NCBI GenBank assembly: GCA_037719575.1
Contig: JBBJMF010000102.1
Coordinates: forward strand, 1-9,546
Source: JAWWPG01 sp037719575
GTDB lineage: Bacteria > Actinomycetota > Actinomycetes > Propionibacteriales > Nocardioidaceae
DNA: 9,546 nucleotides
Direction of reading: 5' to 3'
The translations under genes and the position numbers were made by a program. Under the pieces are notes generated by a model, which searched no databases, had not been told where the DNA came from, and saw only the letters and a list, made by a program, of their open reading frames with translations. Shown one piece after another: positions 1 through 6,919 of this stretch (position 1 is its first letter; each line of letters begins with the position of its first letter).

Positions 1-540
1 CAGCGCGCCCTCGAGCTCGTCGACCCTGACAAGGACGCCGACGGGCTCCACCCGATGAATCTGGGGCGCCTCGTGCTGATGGCGGAGGGGCCGTTGCCGT
101 GCACGCCGCGCGCGATCGTCGAGCTGCTGCGCGCGCACGACGTGAAGCTCGAAGGCGCTGAGGTGTGCGTCGTCGGGCGGGGCGTCACCGTCGGCCGGCC
201 GCTCGGTCTGTTGCTGACCCGGCGTACGGAGAACTGCACCGTGACGTTGTGCCACACCGCCACGACGGACCTCACTGCCCACGTGCAACGCGCGGATATC
301 GTCGTGGCCGCAGCCGGGGTTGCCGGACTGATCACCGAGGAGATGGTCCGCCCCGGCGCCGTCGTCCTCGACGTCGGGACGTCTCGCACCGAGGCCGGGC
401 TCGTCGGAGATGTCGCACCTGAAGTGCGTGAGGTCGCCGGTCACATCGCGCCGATGCCGGGCGGTGTCGGACCGATGACCCGGGCACTGCTGCTCACCAA
501 CGTCGTCGAGGCCGCCGAACGCGCGGCCGGGCTGCGGTGA
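1..540 (+). CDS. folD: Bifunctional methylenetetrahydrofolate dehydrogenase / methenyltetrahydrofolate cyclohydrolase, 3' part
   Basis: The reading frame is open from base 1, so the start and the N-terminal catalytic lysine region lie outside the window; 179 residues are visible. FolD interconverts 5,10-methylene-THF, 5,10-methenyl-THF and 10-formyl-THF in the cytosol using NADP. Visible family motifs are DKDADGLHP (about residues 10-18 of the visible part), the nucleotide-binding turn GRGVTVGRP (59-67), and the C-terminal signature PGGVGPMT (153-160). The first Met seen in this frame (base 55) is internal to the conserved motif and is not the start. The stop overlaps the next gene by 4 bp (GTGA). 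Other genes here produce or oxidise methyl-THF, so FolD is the natural next step, although it is also a housekeeping enzyme. Identification is firm. Confidence 0.96.
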   Translation, partial: QRALELVDPDKDADGLHPMNLGRLVLMAEGPLPCTPRAIVELLRAHDVKLEGAEVCVVGRGVTVGRPLGLLLTRRTENCTVTLCHTATTDLTAHVQRADIVVAAAGVAGLITEEMVRPGAVVLDVGTSRTEAGLVGDVAPEVREVAGHIAPMPGGVGPMTRALLLTNVVEAAERAAGLR

Positions 541-821
541 ACTGGCTGAAGAAGCCGTCCACGACGGGCGGGATCATCTACCTGGTCGTGCTTGGCGTGC
601 TTTTCGTCGGCCTCGGCGTCGTGGCGTTCGGCGCCTGGCGCACGGGGACCACCGTAATGGGTTGCGCCTTCGGGCTGGCCTTCGTGGCGCGTGCCGTGCT
701 GCCCGAGGAACGCGCCGGCATGCTCCGGGTGCGGCGCCGGTACGTCGACCTCACGGCGCTGGCGATCTGCTGCTCGGGCTTGATCGTCCTCGCCGCGGCG
801 ATCCCGCCCGCACCGGCCTGA
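537..821 (+). CDS. DUF3017 family small membrane protein
   Basis: A 94-residue protein that starts with GTG inside the folD stop (GTGA overlap), so it is almost certainly translationally coupled to folD. Three hydrophobic stretches are visible at about residues 12-33, 38-55 and 72-90. A basic loop between the second and third (near RVRRRY, 65-70) favours a cytoplasmic position for that loop. DUF3017 proteins are known as small actinobacterial membrane proteins that often follow folD; that is family knowledge, and no biochemical role is established. Nothing in the sequence (no catalytic motif, no signal peptide) suggests a reaction. The family name rests on the neighbourhood, length and three-helix pattern. 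Confidence 0.8.
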   Translation: MNWLKKPSTTGGIIYLVVLGVLFVGLGVVAFGAWRTGTTVMGCAFGLAFVARAVLPEERAGMLRVRRRYVDLTALAICCSGLIVLAAAIPPAPA

Positions 822-847
822 TAGCGGGTGGACGGGGCCGGGTGGGC

Positions 848-865
848 CGGCGGCCGGCGCCGCCG
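848..865. terminator. GC-rich hairpin after folD–DUF3017 (possible terminator)
   Basis: A perfect inverted repeat CGGCGGC-CGGC-GCCGCCG (7-bp stem, 4-base loop) lies 26 bp after the DUF3017 stop. No T-run follows it, so it is not a classical intrinsic terminator. Actinobacterial terminators often lack the U-tract, and the position between the folD unit and the next gene fits one. It could also be a chance product of very high GC. Confidence 0.35.
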
Positions 866-874
866 CTCCGGTCA

Positions 875-904
875 TTCCCAGCGGCTGCCGGCACGGTCTA
901 CGAT
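875..904 (+). promoter_or_regulatory. Possible sigma70-type promoter for the MTHFR-like gene
   Basis: TTCCCA (875-880) and TACGAT (899-904) are separated by 18 bp. Each matches 4 of 6 consensus bases, and the -10 box fits the TANNNT pattern common in actinobacteria. It lies just past the hairpin and 42 bp before the proposed TTG start at 947. The match is weak and judged by eye. Confidence 0.25.
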
Positions 905-946
905 GGCGCGTCAGTGCCTGGTGCGTAGGACGAGATGAGTTGACCA

Positions 947-1810
947 TTGCGCAACAAGACGGTGGTTCCCGCGGTGGTCCAGCGGGCGTTGCGGGCGGCC
1001 CGCTACGAAGTGCTGCCCACCTCGAGGGTGGAAGCAACGGTGCTGGAGGCGGTGCCGCTCGACGTCACGATCACGGTCACCGCAAGTCCCGCCAAGGGCA
1101 TCGAGGCGACGCTCGAGCTCACCTCGCGCCTGGTGGGGCACGGCTATCAGGTCGTACCTCATCTCGCGGCGCGGATGATCTCCGGGAAGGCCGAGCTGAC
1201 CGAGATCGCCGACCGGCTGGTGGGTGTCGGGATCACTGACGTGTTCTGTCCGGCGGGGGATGCAGATCCTCCCGCCGGAGCGTACGTCGGGTCGCTCGCC
1301 ATGCTCGAGCACCTCACCGAGCTAGGTCGGCCGTTCGCCGAGGTCGGTATCACCGGCTACCCCGAGAGCCACCCGGCGATCGAGGACGACGTCACCATCC
1401 AGTCGATGTGGGACAAGCGTCAGCACGGCACCTATGTGGTCAGCAACCTGTGCTTTGATCCCGAGGCGATCGGCAGCTGGCTGCGCCGGATGCGTCGTCG
1501 CGGCATCACGCTGCCGGTGCTGATAGGCCTGCCAGGGCCCGTCGAACGCACCAAGCTTGTTGGCATGGCCACGAAGGTCGGGGTCGGTCAGTCGATGCGG
1601 TTCCTGAAGTCCCATGCGAGCGTCTTCGCACGGCTCGCCGCTCCCGGCGGCTTCAGTCCGGAGCGGTTCCTCCGGCAGACGGCGCCGGTACTGGGCGACC
1701 CCGGCCTCCAGGTAAGTGGTCTGCACCTCTTCACCTTCAACCAGGTGGCCGAGACGGAGGCCTGGCGTCAGGACATGCTTCGGCCGGCGGCTCGGGAGCC
1801 GCGCGGCTGA
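947..1810 (+). CDS. Methylenetetrahydrofolate reductase-like protein (MetF family)
   Basis: A 287-residue TIM-barrel flavoprotein of the MTHFR family, which interconverts 5-methyl-THF and 5,10-methylene-THF. Family landmarks in order: YEVLP (20-24, counterpart of the FEFFPP segment with the catalytic Glu), TASPAKGIE (45-53), PHLAARM (71-77), PAGDADPPAG (102-111, with the folate-contacting Asp of the GD motif), GITGYPESHP (134-143), SNLCFDPE (166-173), GLPGPVE (194-200) and LHLFTFNQ (259-266). Two canonical stretches differ: HLTCRDRN is replaced by HLAARMIS, and the TQLFFD segment reads SNLCFD, putting Asn167 where classical MetF has Gln. This matches the divergent MetF branch seen beside demethylation genes, where oxidation of methyl-THF is the likely direction; the direction is inferred. 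TTG 947 is chosen because an in-frame stop lies at 941-943 and a GAGATGAG stretch precedes it; GTG 962 is an alternative. Confidence 0.85.
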   Translation: MRNKTVVPAVVQRALRAARYEVLPTSRVEATVLEAVPLDVTITVTASPAKGIEATLELTSRLVGHGYQVVPHLAARMISGKAELTEIADRLVGVGITDVFCPAGDADPPAGAYVGSLAMLEHLTELGRPFAEVGITGYPESHPAIEDDVTIQSMWDKRQHGTYVVSNLCFDPEAIGSWLRRMRRRGITLPVLIGLPGPVERTKLVGMATKVGVGQSMRFLKSHASVFARLAAPGGFSPERFLRQTAPVLGDPGLQVSGLHLFTFNQVAETEAWRQDMLRPAAREPRG

Positions 1811-1834
1811 CCGCCACCGCGGGACGCAACCGGC

Positions 1835-2476
1835 TCATGTCAGCAACCGCTCCAGCTCGCGCTCGAGCCCTCCGGTCCCGGTCTCGACGACGGTGAGCGG
1901 GAGACCGATCGTCGCCGCGGCGCACTCGGCCAGCTCCCGCGTCTCCGCGTCAGGGCGCTGGGCCAACCAGACCATCCGGGTGTAGTGCCCGAAGTACGTG
2001 TCGCGCAGGTCGGGGTGACGGTCCAACCCGAGCTCGGCGACGACCGTCCGCGCGAACGAACGCGCCAAGAAGTCGGTGAGCACGTAGGTGCCTGGTTGCT
2101 CGTCGAAGAAGCTCTGCAGCCGCTCCGCCCCGGCGTACACGTCGTAGCAGTGGAGTCCGCTCAGCCGGTGCAGCGACAGCCGGCCGCACACATCGTCGAG
2201 CGCGCCGTAGGTGCCGCAGTCGGCGTAGGCGACGGCCACCTGCTCGTAACGGCTGGCCAGCTGCACCGCGAGCTGCTCGACTTCGTCAGCGATCCGGTCG
2301 GGCCGGTTGTGCAACAAGGGGGGCAGCGGATGAACGTCGACCGACCAGCCGCGGCGCTGCACGATCTCGTTGCAGGGTTGGGCGATCGCGCCGCACGCGA
2401 TCAGGGCTGCGGCGGCTGCGTTGCGGCCCGCTGACGGCTCCGCCGTCGGGCTCAGGCCCGGCACGGCTGCGAGCAC
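1835..2476 (-). CDS. DUF1638 family protein, corrinoid-methyltransferase-associated
   Basis: A 213-residue protein and the last gene of the minus-strand operon. The open frame extends upstream to 2557, but that extension lies inside the RACo gene and encodes a Ser/Thr-rich stretch unlike the family. GTG 2476 gives a 13-bp gap after the RACo stop and has AGCAGG 8 bases upstream (2485-2490). GTG 2464 is the next choice. Conserved-looking landmarks: ACGAIAQ (27-33), LLHNRP (54-59), YADCGTYG (84-91), LHCYDVYAG (108-116), GTYVLTDFLARSF (129-141), LGLDRHPDLRDTYFGHY (150-165) and a C-terminal Gly/Glu helix. Cys28, Cys87 and His109-Cys110 are candidate metal or cofactor ligands. DUF1638 genes commonly sit beside corrinoid methyltransferase systems; the function is unknown. 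Its position directly after RACo suggests a maintenance role for the corrinoid protein, which is inference. Confidence 0.85.
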   Translation of the reverse strand: MLAAVPGLSPTAEPSAGRNAAAAALIACGAIAQPCNEIVQRRGWSVDVHPLPPLLHNRPDRIADEVEQLAVQLASRYEQVAVAYADCGTYGALDDVCGRLSLHRLSGLHCYDVYAGAERLQSFFDEQPGTYVLTDFLARSFARTVVAELGLDRHPDLRDTYFGHYTRMVWLAQRPDAETRELAECAAATIGLPLTVVETGTGGLERELERLLT

Positions 2477-2484
2477 GGCGTGCG

Positions 2485-2490
2485 CCTGCT
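2485..2490 (-). promoter_or_regulatory. Ribosome binding site for the DUF1638 gene
   Basis: On the minus strand AGCAGG ends 8 bases before GTG 2476 and overlaps the end of the RACo stop codon. It supports the short start over the overlapping 2557 start, and suggests translational coupling to RACo. Confidence 0.4.
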
Positions 2491-4436
2491 CAGCCGGGGA
2501 AGGCGAGCTGGACGATGAACTGGTCGTTGAAGTCGGGCCGGTCGGAGAGCTCGACATACCGCACCTCCTCGAGCAACGTGTGCGCGCCGCGGCGCTCCTG
2601 CACGCTGAGCAGGGTCATCTTCGCGCCTTCGCCGGCCACGTTGCCGGCGCTGACGATCCGCAGCACAGGGAGCTTCGGCACCAGCCCGATGCGGACCGCG
2701 CTGGCCGGAGACAGGTAGGTGCCGAAGGATCCCGCAAGCAGCACCTGTTGTACGTCGCCGGGCTCGGCACCGAGCTCCTCGAGCAGCAGCGTCCACCCGG
2801 TCGAGATGGCGGCCTTGGCGAACTGGAGCTCGCGGACGTCGCGCTGGCTGAGATACACGGAGTCCGTCAGCTGCTGGGCGCCGTCGGGGTGCCAGGCGAG
2901 CGCGAACACGCGCTCACCGTTGATCTCGCCGAGCCGGTCAGCCAGACCGGGGTGAACCGCCGCAGCGACTTCCGCGGGCACGAAGCGTCCACTCGCGTCG
3001 AGCAGCCCCACCCGCACCAGCTCCGCGACCGCGTCCACCAGCCCCGAACCGCACAGGCCCTGCGCGGCCACGTCGCCGATGACCTGGCAGGTGACGGTGT
3101 CGTCAGTGACCTTGACGACCTCGATCGCCCCGTCGGCGGCACGCATGCCGCACCTGATCGCGCCACCCTCGAACGCCGGCCCGGCCGGCGCAGCGGTGGA
3201 GACGATCCGCTCACCGTCGCCGAGGACGATCTCACAGTTGGTTCCCACGTCGATGAAGAGCCGCAGTCGCTTGTCCCGGTCCATCCCGGAGGCCAGCATG
3301 CCGGCGATGATGTCGCCGCCGACGTACGCGCCGAGCGCCGGGAGCACGACGGCGCGGGCTCGGGGATGCACGCGTACTCCGAGGTCGGCGGCGAGCAGCT
3401 CCGGCATGGTCGCCGACGACATCACGAACGGCGCCACACCCAGCGGCTCGGGGTCGATGCCGAGCGCCAGCGCCGTCATCGTGGCGTTGCCTGCGAGCGC
3501 GATCTCGTAGACGTCCTCCGGATCGACCGCCGCCTCTGCGCACACGTCGCGCGCCAACTCGTCGAGCGTGTCGTGGGCCAGCTGGCGCAACCGATCGAGC
3601 GCGTCCGGATCCATCATCGTCGCACTGATCCGGGTGATCACGTCACCACCGAACGGCTGCTGCTTGTTGAGCATGGACGCGACTGCCGCGGGTGTGCCGG
3701 TCGCGGTGTCGAGCAGGGTCGCCACCACGGTCGTCGTGCCCAGGTCGAAGGCCATCGCGTAGCGGCGCTCGGTCGTATCGCCGTCTTCGACGTCGATGAG
3801 CACGTCGTCGACGATGACGGCGGTCAGCTTGAAGTCGCTGCGCCGGGCGACGGCGGGCAGCCGTCGCAGTGCGTGCAGGTCTACCCGCAGCTCGAGGTCG
3901 TCGATCGCTGCCAACAACCGGGCGAGGTCGGTGGTCTGGTCGGCCAACGTCGGCTCGGTCAGCTCGACGTACCGCTTCTGGATAGCCGGCCGCAGGATCA
4001 CCTGGCGTCCCACCCCGACGGTCGCAGCCTTCGGCCGGGTGAGCATCGGCGGCACGTCGATCGTGAGGTCACGCGTGGCCTGGGCGAGGCAGGCCAGCCG
4101 CCACCCGTCCTGCAGCTGGTCGCCGGTGAAGCTGCGTACGTCGAGCCGCTGGACCGGCACCGAGCCTTCGACGATCTGCACCTTGCACTTCTTGCAGGTG
4201 CCGTGACCTCCGCAGGTCGAGTCGATCGCGATGCCGTTCCAGCTGGCCGCGTCGAAGACGCTGACACCGGGCGGAACCCGGACCTCGCGCTCGGCGGGCT
4301 GGAAGTGGAGGCGGATGCGGCCCGTGCCGTCGTGCACCGCGCTGCTGCCGTCGCTTCGGCCGGCCGGCGGGACGATCAGGCCTTCGCGCCTCAGCTCGTC
4401 GGGGTGCAGCTGCGGGCTCTCGCCACCTATGCTCAC
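2490..4436 (-). CDS. RACo-type corrinoid activation protein: [2Fe-2S] ferredoxin plus ASKHA ATPase
   Basis: A 648-residue reductive activator of corrinoid proteins. Members use ATP to drive electron transfer that returns inactive Co(II) to Co(I). The N-terminal ferredoxin domain carries Cys75, Cys81, Cys84 (C-x5-C-x2-C in CGGHGTCKKC) and Cys116, a plant-type [2Fe-2S] set. After a linker and middle domain comes the ASKHA ATPase: FDLGTTTV (about 230-237, phosphate 1), FIDVGTN (394-400, phosphate 2), GLCGSG (460-465, connect region) and LAGSFGTYL (567-575, adenosine site). The open frame extends upstream to 4535, but this overlaps the methyltransferase gene and gives an Arg/Gly-rich stretch. GTG 4436 overlaps the preceding stop by 4 bp (GTGA) and gives the usual RACo length of about 610-650 residues. 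The likely partner is the corrinoid protein two genes upstream. Confidence 0.93.
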   Translation of the reverse strand: MSIGGESPQLHPDELRREGLIVPPAGRSDGSSAVHDGTGRIRLHFQPAEREVRVPPGVSVFDAASWNGIAIDSTCGGHGTCKKCKVQIVEGSVPVQRLDVRSFTGDQLQDGWRLACLAQATRDLTIDVPPMLTRPKAATVGVGRQVILRPAIQKRYVELTEPTLADQTTDLARLLAAIDDLELRVDLHALRRLPAVARRSDFKLTAVIVDDVLIDVEDGDTTERRYAMAFDLGTTTVVATLLDTATGTPAAVASMLNKQQPFGGDVITRISATMMDPDALDRLRQLAHDTLDELARDVCAEAAVDPEDVYEIALAGNATMTALALGIDPEPLGVAPFVMSSATMPELLAADLGVRVHPRARAVVLPALGAYVGGDIIAGMLASGMDRDKRLRLFIDVGTNCEIVLGDGERIVSTAAPAGPAFEGGAIRCGMRAADGAIEVVKVTDDTVTCQVIGDVAAQGLCGSGLVDAVAELVRVGLLDASGRFVPAEVAAAVHPGLADRLGEINGERVFALAWHPDGAQQLTDSVYLSQRDVRELQFAKAAISTGWTLLLEELGAEPGDVQQVLLAGSFGTYLSPASAVRIGLVPKLPVLRIVSAGNVAGEGAKMTLLSVQERRGAHTLLEEVRYVELSDRPDFNDQFIVQLAFPG

Positions 4437-5341
4437 CTCGTCGCTGCCTTGCCCTTGCTCTGCGAGCCTTCGCCGTCGGCGGCCTGCGCGGCCGCCTGCT
4501 TGGCCCGGTGGGCTGCGATCCAGCTCATGCCCCACTCGTCGTGACCGAGCAGGAGATCCGCGGCCTTGACCGCCTCGACGAGCTGTGGCGTGCGGGCGTC
4601 CATGATGGCGCTGGTCAGACCCACGGTCATCGCCATCGGGAGGAAGGCCGCGCCGATCGCGTGGCGCGCCGGCATACCGAATGACACGTTGGACGCTCCC
4701 AGCGTCATGTTGACGCCGAACTCGTCGCGGATGCGTTGGATGGTCTCGTACGCGACGTTCACGATGGTCGGGTCGGCGCCGATCGGCATGGCCAGCGGGT
4801 CTATCACGATGTCCTCGATCGCGAGGCCGTAGCGGTCGACGGCGGTGTCGAGGATCTTCTTCGTCAGCAACAACCGCTTGTCGGCCTCCATCGGGATCTC
4901 GTCGTGGTCATTGGGAAGTGCGATCACCGCGGCTCCGTAGCGCTTCACCAGCGGAAGGATCTCGGCCATCCGGTCGTCCTCGGCCGTGATCGAGTTGACC
5001 AGCGCACGGCCCTCGTAGACGCTCAGCCCCGCCTCCAGCGCCTCGACGACCGAAGAGTCGATGCAGATCGGCAGGTCGGTGAGGCGTTGCACGAGCTTGA
5101 TTGCGTTCTTCAGCAGTTCGGGCTCGTCGGTGAGCGGCACCCCCATGTTGACGTCGAGCACCATCGCCCCTTGGGCGACCTGCGCCGCGACGTCCCTCTC
5201 GATCGCTGACAGGTCCCCCGCCCGCAGCTGCTCTTGGAAGATGCGGCGGCCGGTGGGGTTGATCCGCTCGCCGATGATGCAGAACGGCCGGTCGTGGCCG
5301 ATGGTGACGGTGTTGGTGGCGGAGCTCAAGACTGTGTGCAT
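4433..5341 (-). CDS. Methyltetrahydrofolate:corrinoid methyltransferase (MeTr/MtgA-like, pterin-binding TIM barrel)
   Basis: A 302-residue DHPS-like pterin-binding barrel. It should move the methyl group between the corrinoid protein and tetrahydrofolate, here most likely from methyl-Co(III) to THF. Visible motifs: IIGERINPTG (22-31), LDVNMGVP (62-69), CIDSS (93-97), NSITAED (116-122), VIDPLAMPIG (179-188) and GASNVSFGMP (215-224), the last matching the Asn loop that contacts the pterin in AcsE-type MeTr. It is not a folate-synthesis DHPS: the NSIT and SNVSFG signatures and the operon point to the corrinoid branch. The C-terminal tail (about 278-302) is Ala/Lys/Gln-rich and probably disordered. 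ATG 5341 has GAGGA at 5347-5351. It lies 55 bp after the corrinoid gene and overlaps RACo by 4 bp. MtgA of the glycine betaine system is the nearest functional model; the actual substrate system is unknown. Confidence 0.92.
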   Translation of the reverse strand: MHTVLSSATNTVTIGHDRPFCIIGERINPTGRRIFQEQLRAGDLSAIERDVAAQVAQGAMVLDVNMGVPLTDEPELLKNAIKLVQRLTDLPICIDSSVVEALEAGLSVYEGRALVNSITAEDDRMAEILPLVKRYGAAVIALPNDHDEIPMEADKRLLLTKKILDTAVDRYGLAIEDIVIDPLAMPIGADPTIVNVAYETIQRIRDEFGVNMTLGASNVSFGMPARHAIGAAFLPMAMTVGLTSAIMDARTPQLVEAVKAADLLLGHDEWGMSWIAAHRAKQAAAQAADGEGSQSKGKAATR

Positions 5342-5396
5342 GCGTTTCCTCGGCTGCGGCGGTTGGGACTCGGACCCCGGAGGTCAGCGGTAGTGG

Positions 5397-6058
<662 letters not shown>

Positions 6059-6062
<4 letters not shown>

Positions 6063-6820
6063 GCGGCGCCGTCCTTTCGCTTCTCGTGCCCGAGGATGTC
6101 GGAGAGTTCCTCGGCGTGGGACTTCAGCAGCGCGCCCAGCCGCGGCCGCGCTGCACTGAACCGGTTGCTCGGTCCGGAGATACCGAGCGCCGCGACGACG
6201 CTCCCGGTGCGGTCGCGCACCGGTGCGGCGACGGCGTCGAGGCCGGTCTCGAGCTCGCCGAGCGCCTCGGCGTACCCCTGGGAGCGGACGTGGCCGAGGC
6301 TCCGGGCGAAGGTGTCGGGGTCGGTGATGGTGCGGGGGGTACGCCGCTCCATCGCGCCGTCGGGAACCGCGATGACGCCTGCGGCGTAGAAGACCTTCCC
6401 GAGTGCCGAGCAGTGGGCGGGGACGTCGACATCGACCCAGTTCGTGGTGCCCAGCAGGAAGGTCGAGTCGATCTGCGCCACCTGGACCACGGTGTGACCG
6501 CGGACCATCGCCAGGTTGACGGTTTCGCCGGTGGCCTCGCTGAGCGCTTCCAGCACAGGCCGAGCGACTCGGATCAGTTCGGTGTTCGGTTCATGGCGGG
6601 TCGCGTAGAGGGCAAACAGCGGTCCCGCCTCGTAGCCGCCGTCGGCGACGCGGTGCACGAGACGATGCCGCTCCAGCGCCTGCAGGAGCCTCGAGGCGGT
6701 CGACTTCGCGAGCCCGGTGTCGTGCACCAGATCACCGAAGTACGGTGCCTCGTCGGCGAGCACCACGCGCGACAGCAGCTCGGCTGCTCGGTCGATGGCT
6801 TGGGTGCCGCTGGCGGGCAT
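6059..6820 (-). CDS. IclR family transcriptional regulator
   Basis: A 253-residue regulator. Residues about 7-65 are the winged helix-turn-helix, with recognition region LAKSTASRLLQALERHRLV (37-55). Residues about 78-245 are the IclR effector domain, with the family motifs VPAHCSALGKV (133-143), GELETGLDAVAAPV (188-201, the usual xEVDxGVxxVAAPV segment) and ALGISGPSNR (211-220). It is the first gene of the minus-strand operon and is divergent from the mttB-like gene, so it is well placed to control both promoters and its own synthesis. ATG 6820 has AGGAG about 9 bases upstream (6829-6833). The effector could be the quaternary amine or a breakdown product; nothing in the sequence decides this, or whether it represses or activates. 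Confidence 0.95.
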
Positions 6821-6843
6821 GGGGGAAGACTCCTAGGCTGCGA

Positions 6844-6856
6844 CGGACCTGGTCCG
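6844..6856. promoter_or_regulatory. 13-bp perfect palindrome, possible second operator
   Basis: CGGACC-T-GGTCCG is a perfect inverted repeat about a central T, 23 bp upstream of the iclR ATG. It overlaps a wider imperfect palindrome CTGGTCCGGTCCAG (6849-6862). It could be an operator for autoregulation, or a hairpin in the iclR 5' leader. It does not share the TGGAA arms of the palindrome at 6892. Confidence 0.3.
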
Positions 6857-6888
6857 GTCCAGAGGGGGCTCTAGGCAATGAAACCACA

Positions 6889-6910
6889 ATATGGAATCGG
6901 AGTTCCACAT
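6889..6910. promoter_or_regulatory. Likely IclR-family operator between iclR and the mttB-like gene
   Basis: The core is TGGAA-N6-TTCCA (6892-6907). With one mismatched pair the symmetry extends two further bases each side (AT at 6889-6890 and 6909-6910). The arms match the TGGAA...TTCCA arms of the described E. coli IclR operator. It lies 12 bp before the first ATG of the mttB-like gene and 71 bp before the iclR ATG, inside the only shared promoter region. The site is seen in the sequence; binding by the adjacent IclR protein is inferred. Confidence 0.5.
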
Positions 6911-6919
6911 CATGATTAG

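Noticed and set aside
939..945. Another GTTGACC box before the MTHFR-like gene
   Set aside because: A single 7-base match without the rest of the 22-bp unit is expected by chance in 9.5 kb.
441..1037. Minus-strand 198-codon frame over folD, DUF3017 and the gap
   Set aside because: Pro/Arg-rich sequence opposite two recognised genes, with no domain visible.
1811..1834. Bidirectional terminator between the convergent MTHFR-like and DUF1638 genes
   Set aside because: The 24-bp gap shows no convincing inverted repeat or T-run.
2477..2557. Ser/Thr-rich N-terminal extension of the DUF1638 protein
   Set aside because: It overlaps the RACo C-terminus out of frame. The low-complexity Ser run is what the coding sequence of RACo gives in this frame; GTG 2476 has a ribosome site.
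4437..4535. N-terminal extension of RACo to 4535
   Set aside because: It lies wholly inside the methyltransferase gene, encodes an Arg/Gly-rich stretch without family similarity, and GTG 4436 gives a GTGA overlap and the normal length.
2370..4544. Long + strand open frame of 724 codons opposite RACo and DUF1638
   Set aside because: The opposite strand encodes clear RACo and DUF1638 motifs. This frame gives an Arg/His/Asp-rich sequence with no domain and crosses two real genes; it is a GC-driven antisense shadow.
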